Below, piece by piece: positions 37,291 to 50,542 of a stretch of DNA of 64,000 nucleotides; position 1 is the stretch's first letter, and every line of letters starts with the position of its first letter. The DNA is taken from NCBI RefSeq assembly GCF_014839805.1, contig NC_051135.1:14821291-14885290 (forward strand), in the 5' to 3' direction. The position numbers and the translations under genes were made by a program. Under the pieces are notes generated by a model. It did no database searches and was not told the origin of the DNA. It was given only the letters and a program-made list of their open reading frames with translations. This stretch comes from Manduca sexta (lineage: Eukaryota > Arthropoda > Insecta > Lepidoptera > Sphingidae).

Positions 37291-38494
37291 TAAAGAGCAA
37301 ATTATTTTTTTCTAAGCACGTAATGGATTTCTTTAGTTCAAACACCAGAACATAATCGCAGTATTCTCAGATTAAGAAAAAGACTTAATTGGCATAGAAG
37401 TAACTAATTTAAAGATCGTAGTGCACCTTAGAATGAACCTAAGCATGTATAATATCATTCAGTATTCGTATTAAGTTAAAATTTCTCGATAGTTGTTTGA
37501 CCTTTTTAAGTTTACCGTTACCATGGTTACATGGATGTCGATGTTCCCGTGTTTTAGTTCCTACTAAGCTCCGCGGGGCGCTGTTTAAATTTCCACATAT
37601 TATTCACGTAAACGAAACCATTATTTTTACAATATAATAATATGTAAGTTCGTGCTATGGCTGCAGAACAGGAAAATAGGAAACCCGTTTTAATTATTTT
37701 AGTTTTAAAGTGAATGTCAGTTCAATAAATTAGTCCTATAATTTAGCACAACATGGCGAAGTTCTTCATCTTTATTGGGCTTTAAAACGGACCAGGCTCT
37801 TACTTACGTGGGCCTGCTTCAGTGTGTGGGCAGTATGCTGCAATTTTTTTTTAAATGGTCACTACTTATTGACACCACTGTCTCTCTCTCTGTAAGGGGT
37901 TGGATCCAGATGGAAAAAGTGGGATATAGCCAGGCTAATTGACCCAACTGCACCTGATGGTAAGTGGAGCGGAGTGGAGTTTCAAAAATTCTATTTATAT
38001 GTTTACGATGTCGCTAAGTAGATGATTTTTTTCCACAATGTAAGATCAACTATTCCATTAAGTAACTTTATTAATATAAACATATTAAAACCAGATCTTG
38101 CTGCGGTTCCGCTCGCGTGTTAATTTTTTTAGGGACAATTATTTCCCGAGCTCTCAGTCGCATAGCGCTCAGGAGTAATGCTTCCTATTAGTAACAAAAT
38201 CATCAAAATCGGTTTTATAGTTCCTGAGTTCAAACAAACAAAGAAAAAACCTATTTAGCTTATCAGTAATTTGCAAAAAAGACACAATAAAACAATTATT
38301 ACGTTCACACAAGAATAAAATACTAACAATGTATAGTTGCAACTTTTTAATTATGACAATTAAAATTACATCTTAATATTTTAATAGAGGATGTTAATAA
38401 AAAAACACATTGTGATAAGTGGCGTCGCTTTTTCTAACATTTGTTAATTTTAGTGAGAAACAGACAGACAGAATAATACAACTAGTGTTCTACA

Positions 38495-38700
38495 TAATTC
38501 CGTGCGCGGTACAAACCCGCTCTGAGGACCCGGGTTCGATTCCTGGGTTGGACAAAGTGACATCGAGTTTTTCAGTATCAGCCCGTTGTGTATAAATTGT
38601 TCTCAATATAGTGATAGGTGTTCCCTATCGCATCATGGGACGAAACGCACAATATTACAATAAGTGGTAGGTAGTGGTGTAATGTGGAGTGTGTTTTTTT
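38495..38700 (+). mobile_element. SINE family 1, diverged
   Basis: Shares the tRNA-like head with box B (GGGTTCGATTCCTGGG), 'cagtatcagcccg' and 'catcatgggacg' with 17481-17745. It is more diverged and truncated at the left. Confidence 0.65.
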
Positions 38701-39039
38701 TCAAATAATTATCTGAAGTAATGAAGATATATAGCCCAAAATGTACCCAGCTTTCTTTCCAAGAGAGGCGGACAATTCGGAAATTATTATAATTCAACAC
38801 AAATAAAATATTATAATGATAATCGTATGTAGATAAAATTGAAATTCCTCTCTACCCTGTCTACCCTTCTTTGTAAGTCTATTAAAGAAAAAAACAAAGT
38901 AATTAGTACCAATTATTTTACTGAGTAAGGCTGCGATTCATTTAATTACTGTTATTAGCAATTATTATATAGCAATAGAAGCTTGGAAACGGTGGCTAAA
39001 CAGATACTTAGAAATAGTTAGAAACATGGTCTTATATGA

Positions 39040-39340
39040 AACTTGCTGGTGGTCTCTTATGTGTGAGATTTGGTCTGGGTAGGACTACCTCAATGATTAT
39101 TTCTGCCGCCAAGCAGCAGTGTGTAGTCACTGTTGTATTACGGTTTGAAGGACATTGTAGCCAGTATAACTACAGGCCATAATAAGACTTAACATCTCAT
39201 GTCTCAGGATGGCGAGCGCAGTGGAATACCAAACAATACTTTGTAATTCAAGGTGTTGGATAGTGTTTCTACTGTTCATAGGCGGTTGTATAGGTCACCA
39301 CAGACGAACGGCAAGCTCGTCTCGTCATTCAAAACAATAA
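39040..39340 (+). mobile_element. BMC1/L1Bm-like LINE 3' end
   Basis: Shows the typical order of this Bombyx-type LINE tail: 'cttgctggtggtctctta', 'atttctgccgccaagcagc', 'ggtttgaagg', 'aagcaagctcgtc'-like end (caagctcgtctcgtc) and a final A-rich run. Named from recall of the family, not from a search. Confidence 0.55.
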
Positions 39341-39701
39341 AAAATTACCTTACGAATTTATACTTAAAATTCTGTTAAAATTTCAAAAACCTAATTAACA
39401 TCATACCTGCTTATTTAGTGTGTAGACGTGATGCAGTGCACCCACATTTCACACACATTAACATATATACGCACCAAAGTTAGCAACAATTCACTCAATT
39501 TTAATACATTTAGTAAAAATCCGAGCTAATTGTTATTGATACAACTGGGGAAAATCGTTTATCAAATCGCAAAACTAAGACCGCATGTAGACATTGTGTT
39601 TCGAGCGAATGACATCAACTAAGGTCCGAAGCTAATCTAACCTCTTTTCCTCAAAGGTCTGTAATGCATTCGTATTCAATTGGGTTTTATGATTAAGATC
39701 A

Positions 39702-39897
39702 GGGGCCCTATTTCGCCTACACGGGCGAATCCGTCTGTTTGCGGTTACGGGCGGTTTTTTTTATCGCTTTGAGAATCGTTTTGGTAAAAATTGAATTTAT
39801 TGACTATTTCACCTATATGAATATCAAAACTGTCATTAGATTAGATCGTCAGTAATTGCAAAAAGACGGATTCGCCTCCATTGACGGAATGGGCTCT
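39702..39897. mobile_element. MITE-like element with ggcgaatccgtct arms
   Basis: The left arm (gggccctatttcgcc...ggcgaatccgtctgtttgc) pairs with the right arm (gcaaaaagacggattcgcc...gaatgggct). Internal sequence is AT-rich and non-coding. Related single arms occur at 55969-56035 and, reversed, at 21190-21255 (and copy B about 30350-30415). Confidence 0.6.
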
Positions 39898-41135
39898 CTC
39901 ATCTTAGCATCTTTGACAAATTTGTTTCTTAATCAAAGGTTTCCATTGCTCATCCGCGTGTTAGGTAAATCAATGTATATTTAAAACCCAAGTATAACCG
40001 TCGAGGATTTAGATTGGAAAGGTTATGATCCAGAAGAAAAAAATCTTAGAAATATTTGATAAAAAACAAACATATTTATGACTTTATTACAGAAGGGTTA
40101 GGTTAAGCAGAGGTGGAACTAGAAGACCCTTTTCGCCTTGTGTTCCTTCCGATAAGGGACGAGTCTAAAATTTATTGTTCTAAGAATTTTTAATAAGATG
40201 AAAATAAAATATGTTTCATAAAAATGCTTTTATATATTCACCATAATATCACAAAGTCAACCTTATAATGTAATGTTGAACCGATACTCTACAATTCTGT
40301 CGTGCTAAGCTCAAAAGCAGTATCTCAAAAAAAAATAAAAAAAAATATTTTTATGTCATCACATACCTTAAATAAATACCCATCCACTGAACTTATCTTA
40401 ATAACGTTATGTTGTTTAGAACTTGTTCAAAAAAACCTTAAAAGAGTGTCTCTACCTCATTCTTACATACAAAACTATAAAATTGTATTTACAAAACTGC
40501 GATTATCTCGAATTAAAGTTTCCCTGACATACCGCTTTTGCGCTTACCACGGCAGAATCATACAGTTAAACAAAAGAATACTGCAATAAAATCCTAAAAC
40601 TAGTTTTATTTCGATATCTAATTGAAATTCGTGTGAACGTAATAAATCATTTTGTATAACAAAATTTTAATAATTACTCATAATTTTAACGGCATAACAT
40701 TCAAGAATTGTGTTTATTTTGACCATTTACAAGTAATACCTTATATACAAAAAAACGACAGAATGACGATATTAGTAGCAAAATCTGCACATTTATTTTG
40801 GTCAGGTTCCGTGACCCAATGAGCGGTGACGCGGCAAAGGAACAAGAGGTCAGGTTGATGGTATTATTTATCGTTGTCAACATATAATGGAGTGGAGTCC
40901 ATCAGCCTTAAGAATAATGTATTCTTTTTGTCAACAAGTAACATAGTTACGTAAATAATGTTGTTATTATAAATCTTCGATTAAATCCTGTTTATATATT
41001 TTTGTGTTGTTATAAAAGGTAATGAATAAAAACAAGGTATGTAAACCCCATATCAATACGTAGCATCGTGTTATTGACGACTTCATCGAAATCACATAAA
41101 TATCCACATTATGCATAAAAACAAAAATTAACACA

Positions 41136-41335
41136 CATCACGCCTTAAAATCCCAGGGGTAGGTAGAGGCGCTACTAGGACATAGTTCGTCTAGTATGTT
41201 CCGTACCATGATGTGATTTAGCAAACTTATCGCCCTATTATATACAGAAAAAAACATATCATTTGCCCGGGGATTCCGAACCCAAAAGCTCTTAGCGGTA
41301 GTCATACTGCGTACGCAATACAGATACACTATTAA
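41136..41335 (-). mobile_element. SINE family 1, reverse, diverged
   Basis: Minus-strand similarity to 17481-17745 ('ggtagaggcgc', 'tagtatgttccgt', 'catgatgtga', a decayed box B 'gattccgaacccaa'). It has many substitutions. Confidence 0.55.
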
Positions 41336-42199
41336 AGCATTATGTACCTATAACCAGCAAAGATATGGCGGCGAGCCCCATATTAAATAGCGGAACCTCG
41401 CCGCCCCTCTGCCCCCCATATGTGAAAACACAAACTACAATTAGTTGCATAATAAAACATTATTTTTAATCATTAAAAAAAAACAGCAAAATTGTTGCTG
41501 TGGGTCTCTACAGTAATGTAGTTATTTTAATAATATTATGAATACCAAGATAAATGTATAACTCGCCTGATGGTGGCCAAGAACAGTAGAGACCCCAGAA
41601 CTCCAAAAAACTCGAGAAAACTCCAGAACTTTGAACTCAACCTAACCTTCACACGTTGCTCGTTAGTCTGAGATACTGCGTGCTTAATAATGTTTTAATT
41701 CTTGTATTTATAGATTTCTGCCGACCGTTATTTCCTAATTCTAAACAATTTAGGAGATAATGGCGGCGTGGAATTTTAAATAACCTTTTTCTGAGTCATA
41801 TAACAATTAATTTTATTGCACATTATTCTGAGTAATTTGCTGGTTAATAATATTTTTGTAAATAATATAAATAAGATCCACACGAAGTTAAGGCACCCAA
41901 TGTGACGAATCTATTGTGCTATGAAAACATAATTATAACAAATTAAACATTAATTAATTCTATATTTTAGAGTTATGTTTTAAGGAATAAGGTTTTAGCA
42001 ATTTTTCAATATTTGAAAATCAAATTATATATCTTCATTAATCCACACTGACATCATCAAATTGCATAAAGGTAAACTATGTAAGATTGTTTGTAACATA
42101 ATCTTACGATGAAGGTCCCCAGGTTCAAAACCCAAGGCACTCACCTCTAATTTTCCTAATTTAATATGCATTGTTTATAAATTATTGTTCGCTTGGACG

Positions 42200-42335
42200 G
42201 TGAAGCAACCTACATACCTAAGAATTCTTTATATCAATTTCGAAGGTATGTGAAGTCTGTCAAACTGCAATAGCCCTGCCTGGAGGTGTCTCTCAGTAAT
42301 GTAACAGGCCAATGCTCAGTAGTGGACGAGCGAGG
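42200..42335 (+). mobile_element. SINE family 2, 3' fragment
   Basis: Plus-strand remnant: 'acggtgaagcaacct', 'tttcgaaggtatgtgaagtctg', 'caatgctcagtagtggacg' match the reverse of 20212-20528. Confidence 0.5.
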
Positions 42336-42447
42336 GGTGATCATCATCCGTTGGTATAATATGTTCCTAAACACTATCACACATACCATCAGGTGCAATG
42401 GAGTCCTTTTAATTTACATTATTCTAATGGCATCAATTTGAAGTTTA

Positions 42448-42700
42448 AGCTGGGTGGCGTAGTGGCTGGACTTCTGTGCTTAGGTTTTCGATTTGATCCT
42501 TGAATTCAATCAAATAATATTCAGTTTTTGCTCAATATCCGACCGACCTCTGAAAATTGTGCCCGATGTAGCGATAGGCTCTCACCTTATCACATTTAAG
42601 GACGGCACATAAGGCCAAAATTGAGTCCACAATGCACTTCTGCGTCTCTAAATACTCCATAAGGAATAAAAACGTGAGGGTGTATAGTGTATGATTGAAA
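42448..42700 (+). mobile_element. SINE family 1, diverged
   Basis: Head 'ctgggtggcgtagtggc', then 'gtgcccgatgtagcgataggctc' and 'cacttctgcgtctct' follow the order of the family 1 SINE. Box B is decayed. Confidence 0.55.
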
Positions 42701-43639
42701 GAAATAACTGCGATACGACCGTCTTTGCGATTTGTAATTTTGGAGTTTATTACTTATAATTAATTAAATTTAAATGTGGAAAAAAATGCTTAAACGTTTA
42801 ATAATAGCCCTTGTCACAACACTACAATGTTATTGAGGGATCAAATTTACAAAATCTTAACACTGGATGTTGATTGCGGCTTCGCCCACGTCAAAGGCGT
42901 ATCTCGGTATCAAACTTCTTGTAACACTAGAGATTCATAATGTCGCCTGCACGACACCAATGCTATCTATTTAAAAAATCAGATAAAAGTTCTATATCTC
43001 TCATGGGAGTAAATTACCGATATAAAAAAATCTACGAGTAAACCTAGGAGATGTCCTACACGGGTAGTCGATGGTCTACCCGTGTACCAAATATCATGCA
43101 AAACCCTTCAGCTTTTTGGACTTTATTTCTAACAAACATTTTCATAAAACTTTCGTATTTCTAATATTATTAAGATAAGTCCTGACTTCATCAGTAAGAT
43201 TTAAATAACAGACTTACTTTTAATACATATTTATACAGTATCACTTCGTTTAGCTAACGCTTAGTCGAACCCAATCCGCACGTAACCGCACACAACACTT
43301 ACTAAACCAAACTGGATATTTTAATCTTTCTTTTATTATTTATACTCGCAATAAAAACGTATGAAAGCCGCATTCATCTTTATAATTATTTACGTCAGTT
43401 TTTTTTCTAATGGCAGCGATAATTATATAACATGTTATCGTAGTTATTATGTCGGTTTAACTAATGGGGGGTAATTCTTGAAGGTTGTGTTAGTAAATAT
43501 TTGCCAGAGGAACCTCGTCGTCCTAAATGCGCCAAATTGCCAACGCGAATGGCCAAGGTGAAATTTAGGTTGGTATGTTGGTATTGGTTTGTAGTATATA
43601 GACGCGAAGGGCATACATCTGAAGATGGGTCGCACTAGG

Positions 43640-43925
43640 CACAATCACACAGGGGCGGTTGCGGATAAATACTTAGGCACCTCCATCGGAGGAAGCCCCC
43701 AGTCGACCCTAATGCGCCGGAGACGGCAACCGCGGAGGTTTAGTTGGAATGGCGTACGGAGTGTTAGGGACTAACCAATGTTTTTATCTCTCCGGGCGGC
43801 CACGCACCGTGAACCCAACATTATCGCTCAGTCACCCCCCACGAAGGCTGGGCGGTAGTATTAAGGTACTTTCTTCGGGAAACCAACTACCGGGCAACAG
43901 ATTGACGCTTGCAGTGAAATACGGA
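43640..43925 (+). mobile_element. GC-rich retroelement fragment
   Basis: GC-rich island in AT-rich DNA. Part of it (gcgccggagacggcaaccgcgg ... gtgttagggact) resembles 22645-22720. It contains short open frames only. Confidence 0.4.
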
Positions 43926-45133
43926 TACACTTTCAACTAGTTTACTGTACGAATAATTTTTGTATTTTAATTTAATTTTTTTTTTTACTTTTTAACAATA
44001 GAAAAAAGTGGAATGTTACCGTTTCTTTACAGACTATATCACGAGACTAGACTATGCTAGTGGTAACAATAAAAGTAGTACTGTATAAACAAATACAATA
44101 TATACCTGGTGTAACAGTAAGCTTGGGGCGAGTGGCGACGTATGTGGAAGTAAACCGGGGGTTTGGATTCGAGTCCCAGATTGAGCAACACTTTATGAGG
44201 GCGTTTGTAAAATGATTTGAAAATAATTAAAAGACTGCATGAACGAAACATAAAACTTAAACTGAAGAAATGATTTGAATTTTTAAATGAAATAGATTCA
44301 GATCACCGAGCTTTTACGCTAAGTTTTCCACGGAAATATGCTTTCCCTATGAGCTCTGTTGTTTCGAATACCGAAAATTGTTCAATTAGGAGTCAGTATC
44401 ATTAGTTTTGTTACGTTGTTTTAAAGCCGCAAAGTTCGAACTCCTATCTTCAAGCCGAGCTATTATTTTTTGGTACTATTTATTCCATTTCAGATCCTCC
44501 CAGCGCAGCGCATTTTTAAATACTGTTTTACCGCCTTGGCATATCCAAATACATTCGTAAACCTTTGGTGACAGTTTTAGGCAAATTCATAAGAGGGACA
44601 ATCTGTATTTACTTATTGTAGTAAATGTCTCTAAAGAAGAAAATTTAAGTTTAAGTATAATTTTTTTTGTTATAAAAAAACGATAACGATAAAGGTAATT
44701 TTTTGCCTTATGTACAGATTTAAATGATTTCTTTTGAGTTAATTCCGTCTAGCTTGAGAATGGTTTCATTTTAATTTCAATTGTATAGGACGATGAACTA
44801 CGTGGGTGCAGAGGGGAACTCCACAAAAACAAATTGGATTTTAATGATTCTTTGTGTGATGGATTCAACACAGCTTCAAGGTATAGAAAAGAAGTCGTTG
44901 TTTGATCTTGAACTTCGAAGATGCACAGAATTCCTCAAATTGAAATATCATAAGAATATTTTTTTTTTGTATTGGGTTCAATTAGATGTATTATATAAGT
45001 AACAAAACAACTATACAAAAACAATGTTTAACCCAATTAGGCGCCGACGCCAAAAAAATATTTGATGTTCAATTAAAAATATAATTAGACGATGATTCAA
45101 GAATTATATAATAATTATATCAGCAATGTACCT

Positions 45134-45311
45134 ATTATATACTTTACCACTATTGGGAACGGGCATCCTCTACCACGGAGAACGATTAGGCCTTAGTCCA
45201 CCACGCTGGCCTAGGGCGGATTGGTGGAGTTTACACACCCTCAAAATTCCTACAGAGAACTTCTGAGGTATGCAGGTTTCCTCACGATGTTTTCCTTCAC
45301 CGTTAAAGCAA
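45134..45311 (-). mobile_element. SINE family 2, truncated
   Basis: Reverse-strand 3' half of the family 2 SINE ('gattaggccttagtccacc', 'ggcctagggcgg', 'cacgatgttttccttcaccg'). The head with the tRNA-like region is missing. Confidence 0.7.
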
Positions 45312-48300
45312 ATAAAATAAGTACTATCTACATTAAGTGTTTAATACGATAATTAACAAATAAAATTTATTTTAACTTGTGAAATAGGCCTTTAGGAAGA
45401 ATCAACAAGCGATGACGGTATTTGTGCAGCGAGCGATGAAATATCTGTGAAGCGAGCGGTGCCGAGATCGACACCCAGGTCGGACAACACTTTATATAGG
45501 GCTGTCTAATACAATACCCTCGAAAAGTTGACAAATGGATGCGGACAGTCATAAAAATGTACTCAAATTATTTCTAAAATGCACTTTAAATATATTGTCG
45601 TGTCGTCTCCATATTAGAGTTTGATAATTGCAGGGGAAGAAGAAGAAATTGTTCTGTTATTAAAAAGAGTGTTGTCGGCACCAAAGTCCTTAGTGCTTGA
45701 GACAGGCTACGACAAGATAAATAAGGGCTATCTATGCTCTTGAATATTTTTCTGTTTAAGCTTTTCTTAATTCAATCCAACATGGCGGTATTTAGTGCCC
45801 TGGATGCACTTCTGCCTACCCTGTTGAAGATAAAAAGGCGTGTGTTTGTTTTAATTAAGCCTTAGAAATAGTTTGTGTGATGGTTCAAAGTTAACAGATT
45901 TAATATTACTTATATTATAAATACGATTGTGTGTCAAGATGTTTCGAAGTTCTTAAGAAGTAAGGGCAGTAACTGATAAATGGATTTTGATAAAATTTGG
46001 CATACCGATAGCCCAAGTTCTAGCTTTAAATATTGTAGGCTACTAGCATTCCAAAAGCACGTATACTTTTATTTCGCGAAAGCTCATTAAACATGAAGCC
46101 GCAAATATATCCTAGTGTACTCATTTAAAACAATTATTTATGTAATTTAAATACAATGGCTTATAAAACAAGGATTATACATAATAATCTTTGAACAATC
46201 AACATTATTCGTTTCTGTCAGGTTTTTGCAAATTTTATTACAAAAAGTGTTTCTTTAATAATCTGCAAACTTGTCTTACGAAGCCGTGAGAATATATTTC
46301 AGATCTGGCGCGGAAGTTCAACATTAGCTAACGGTGGTATCGTCCAATGTTATTTAATTATTCAGTTACTCACAACTCTATGTTTAATATGTATTGATTA
46401 CTTTACAATTTTACTATTATTACAATTTTAAAGTACTTTTTTTACAAGTAATTAAGTAATACGATAATTGAGGTGTAGCACGTGATTAAAACATATTATT
46501 ATGTAGATAAAATCTATTCTAATAAATAGCACATTATTAATTATGATAGTAGTAATAAATAATATTCATACAAGAATAGTTATCTTCATAACAAATCTAA
46601 AAAAATCTTTTCATAAGAATAGATCCCACATAAATATTAAATTTTATGACATAAAGTAGTTTATTGTTTATTTTTAACTCACGTAATATGTTTATGTTTT
46701 CATAACACGCTGTTTTGTACTAAGTTAAAGGAGCTCTACATGGGCCACCTAATTTTAAATTTTTTGTAAAATGATTTTGTGCCGGAATATGATAAAAATT
46801 CTTTGATTAATCAATGATCACATGTTTAATAATAAAAGCACCAACAAAAAAATCCTCAAGTGTTTTATATTACAACAAAAAATTTATATGTTTGAAAACT
46901 CGAATGATGGGCCGTATCAGGGTATTCAACATGGCCCGTAGAATTATATAAACGCAAGTATGTCATTCCAACGAATATGTAAGTAAGTATTACTTTCTTC
47001 ATAAAAGTATTGTCAGTCAGTTGTATATCTAAAATAAAAAAAAATAAATCAAAACAATTACAATCTCGGCAGTGGCCTATAATTAACGTATTCAAAGTAA
47101 AGAATATTGGTTGAGCGTGTAAATAGCCCAACCAAGGAAAAAATTTTAAAAACGGTGAAGCAAGGCCAATGAAAAGCAAGGCCGAGCAGGCACTACCTAC
47201 GATGTCCCCTCAAGGAAAGCAAGGGCTAGTAAGTAATACTGGGCAAAATTACTCGCCAATCATGCAACCAGAGTCACAAGGCGCACACCGCAGGGAGGTT
47301 CGGGATGCCAGGCGATGCTCCGGTTGCCGTCCACAGGCGATGTGGCAGGATGAGATGCAATGATCGGCGAGGGAGGGGTCAAAAATAAAGACGGGATTAG
47401 GAATAATGTGGTTAATAGAAATATGGAAAAAATAGACATAAAGAATTTTAGGCAATAATGACATTAGTATGCCCGTTTCAAACAATCGGAGCATAACGGC
47501 CAATATTACGTCCAAATAGGCGGCATCTCCTAACTAAGCTAAAATGATCGGATGAGTAATTCTACGCAGAGCTTACTCTTGACCATAGCTCACATTGAGG
47601 AGACACCAAGCGGCTCAACTAACTATATGATAATAAATCAATACAACAATAAATTGAAAAAATAATCTGTTATTAATTTAATATGGTTTCTGTAATTTGT
47701 AGTTGGCCATAAATGAAACACTTCACTTGATTGTATTTAATGAAAAATTACATAATGTATAACAATTACTGGCAGTGGTTTAACAAAAAAAAAAAATACT
47801 TAAGACAATAATAAGTTCAGTAAAAACTTGTGAATATATAACAAAAAGCAAACAATAATAAAATATGCTTACTATAATAATTATATAACGTCGAATAGAG
47901 TGTGTTGTTGCTGTATAAAAAAAAAATACATTGTCACGACGCACTACAGAAAAAATTCAAATAGCTAATTTTCAAAATGCCGGTGCCTTAGACCCAATCA
48001 CAAAAGGCAACTTCGGTTTTGGTCGCAGACCCATAAATGCAAGTAATTTGATATGATCTGGGCTATGTTCAGACTGTTTTCAGGTAGCCCGGTAGCTATC
48101 TTCGAGCACAATACCTAAGATAAAATAAATAAGATGTTAATAATTTTAATGACTGTTGTCTGTTTTCCTACTTACGTCACATTATCGCAATCATAGACAT
48201 GAATATATAATAATGACATAATTATAATATTATGGGAGTGAAATCAAAGTTTCAGTAATTGTAATCTTATTCCCGGATTAGTTGGATACAAGGATATTCT

Positions 48301-48499
48301 TTTAGGCTCTGGTAACCTTTTTATTTATTTATTTTATATTGTAAACTTAAAGAGACTAATTCTGATCCTATATTTTGAAAAACACAAAATATATGCTGTA
48401 AATTTTAGCTCTAGCATACTTTAAAGTTCAACACAAAATACTTAGCTCTTATTGGACTTAAAAGAACTTAATAATCTGTCGACAAAAAACTAGTTTCCG

Positions 48500-48590
48500 A
48501 ATTTTATTGTGATATTTTATAATTTTCTCCCGACGTTTCAAAGACTTTGCAGCCTTCATAGTCACGGGGGCAACCGAAGTGTATCATTGC
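48500..48590 (-). repeat. dispersed repeat, reverse of 35300-35400
   Basis: 'cgtttcaaagactttgcagccttcatagtcac' is the reverse complement of the repeat in CD36 intron 2, with a few differences. Confidence 0.45.
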
Positions 48591-49198
48591 GCAATTTACC
48601 CTCCTTATTATTATGTTTAGATTTTAAATAAATATGTTGCTAGTGGTAAATGCTGTTGTTCCTATTAGTAGCACACATATCAGATGTTCTTTATTGTTTT
48701 TATAATATTGAATGATGTTATATGTAGTGCTGTTGGTGTAGCTTATTACAAATAAATTAAGTGTACGTATATAGCTGCGTGTAGGTAGTCGCCGCTGTAG
48801 AGGAACTGATTGTTACTTTTCTCAATGGAAAGGGAAAGATTTCTAGTCAGGCAGATGTTCCTACCGGCCGGGTCCTGCGGTGGTTCTTAATCAGAGGTGA
48901 CATATCTGCTGCACCTTGCGTAAATTCTGCTATCGCAACTTAATATTGTCTATCGCCATCTAGTGTGTTTATTGAGCATTTTTTCCTAATTGTTAATATT
49001 CTTGTTATAGTTCCAGTGATGTTGACGAGATGGCGGTGTATGCATTACTTTCACTACAAACTTTTCCCGACATTATCTATGTTAGTGTGCATACGACTTA
49101 TATTGGTCACGCACACTATAATCGATATAGCGTCTTTGTGGATGACATAATCTATATATTGGAACTCTTGTTTATCCCGCAGGACAACTCTATCTTAC

Positions 49199-49410
49199 GG
49201 ATATCTTTCTTGAAACTTATTCGCGTAGATGGAAGACATGAGGTTCAACTCGGAGGCGAGCAATTTCTTCAACATTCTCGTGCTGGCTTTCTTCGAAATT
49301 GTAAGAACACTAGTGCAGTTTTTTCCACTACTTAAATTATAATTACTGATCAGATTTACATCTGTCTTCATAAACAATACTATTAGGATACACAGCGCGA
49401 GCGATCGCAT
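49199..49410 (-). CDS. candidate first exon of a small secreted protein
   Basis: On the minus strand an ATG (49410-49408) opens a 70-codon frame beginning MRSLALCILIVLF, a good signal peptide. It continues with two N-glycosylation sequons (NLSS, NCTS) and a basic stretch (ISKKASTRMLKKLL). The frame ends at a plausible donor (CC|gtaaga, 49199/49198). Sequence to the right (about 49415-49620) is GC-richer, as a 5' UTR might be. I found no secure downstream exon: an acceptor near 48115 would add only five codons before a stop. I do not recognise the protein. It could be a chance open frame; a plus-strand frame overlaps it. Confidence 0.25.
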
Positions 49411-50226
49411 AGTGAACAATTTCAGACTTTTCTTTAGGTTTTTTCTGCTTTATCTGACAGCCAACTGGACTGAAGTCTCACTACTCAGTCCTATTGCTGC
49501 AGATATCGCTTCTCTTGGTTGGGTTGGTTCTCTTGGCGTAAACAGCTCGGCTCAGCTGATCAAAAGTTTTAGGAAGAATTGTAATGTCCAGTTTCTGTTT
49601 TCTGAAAACTGAAAAATCGGTCCTAAAGCATATTATTATAATAAAAAATTACACTTTTTGTTGTAAAATCTTTATGTATGTTTAATTAATTAAAGCGCCA
49701 TCTGTGAGCGTCTGAATTAAACATCTCATATTGAGTATTTAAGTCAGCGTAAGTGACGTGATAATAAAAATGGCTATTTTAGCGGTAAGGGGTTAAAAGG
49801 ACGATGGCAGTTTTAAAAGACCTACCTGTATTTTGGAAACAGGCTATGACAGGTGTACCAAAATGTTATATTTAGATTTCGAAACTCAAATCTCCATTTT
49901 TATTCTAAGTACTGATGATTTAAGCCACTTTATGAACAACTTCAAAACTTTGAATGGACATAACCTGTTACTTTGTAAATAAAGATATGACAATAAGCAT
50001 ACATGATCTTGCCGATGAGTAATTAGTGTACAGCACCCAACATTCTCTAACCATGGTCAGTGTTTTAACAGAGGAAAAGCCTATTGCCATTTATGGTAAA
50101 AAAGGTAATGTCGTTTTACCCGAAGGAGAGTACGAGACCTAATTACTGCAGTCCTAGCATGTATGTGAACTGTTTAAGAAATAACGGGAATACTAGGAGG
50201 AGAATGAAACGACAACCTCACAATCA

Positions 50227-50406
50227 GGGGCCTTATTCTCTATCCCGCACGTTATTTTAACAGTGCGTAACAAGCACGTAACACAACGCATCATGTTTAG
50301 GACTATAGAAATTTGGCTTACAGAATACCATTCCACGCACATTTCTCGAAGATAACATGACACGGCCGCGTTACGCGTTTACACTATCATACAGAATAAG
50401 AGCCCA
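50227..50406. mobile_element. small inverted-repeat element, about 180 bp
   Basis: The left end ggggccttattctctat and right end (reverse complement gggctcttattctgtat) pair. The following 'cgttattttaacagtgcgtaac' and 'gcgtaac' segments are also related. No coding capacity. Confidence 0.5.
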
Positions 50407-50542
50407 GGACGTATACTAGCGAAATTGATATTCGATATATCATGACATTTGTCATGTCGAAGCATAATCTCAGTAACATCGTTTTAGTATCGTAACGATC
50501 AACGATCGAACGATAGATATTCGACATAAAAAATAACATTAA

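Noticed and set aside
40302..40589. 95-codon plus-strand frame
   Set aside because: Low-complexity lysine-rich start, no splice signals, no recognisable domain; a chance frame in AT-rich DNA.
44781..45002. 73-codon plus-strand frame
   Set aside because: No motif, leader or splice site of note; probably chance.
49030..49335. 101-codon plus-strand frame opposite the secreted-protein candidate
   Set aside because: No leader, no motif, and composition looks random; the minus-strand frame is the more gene-like of the two.
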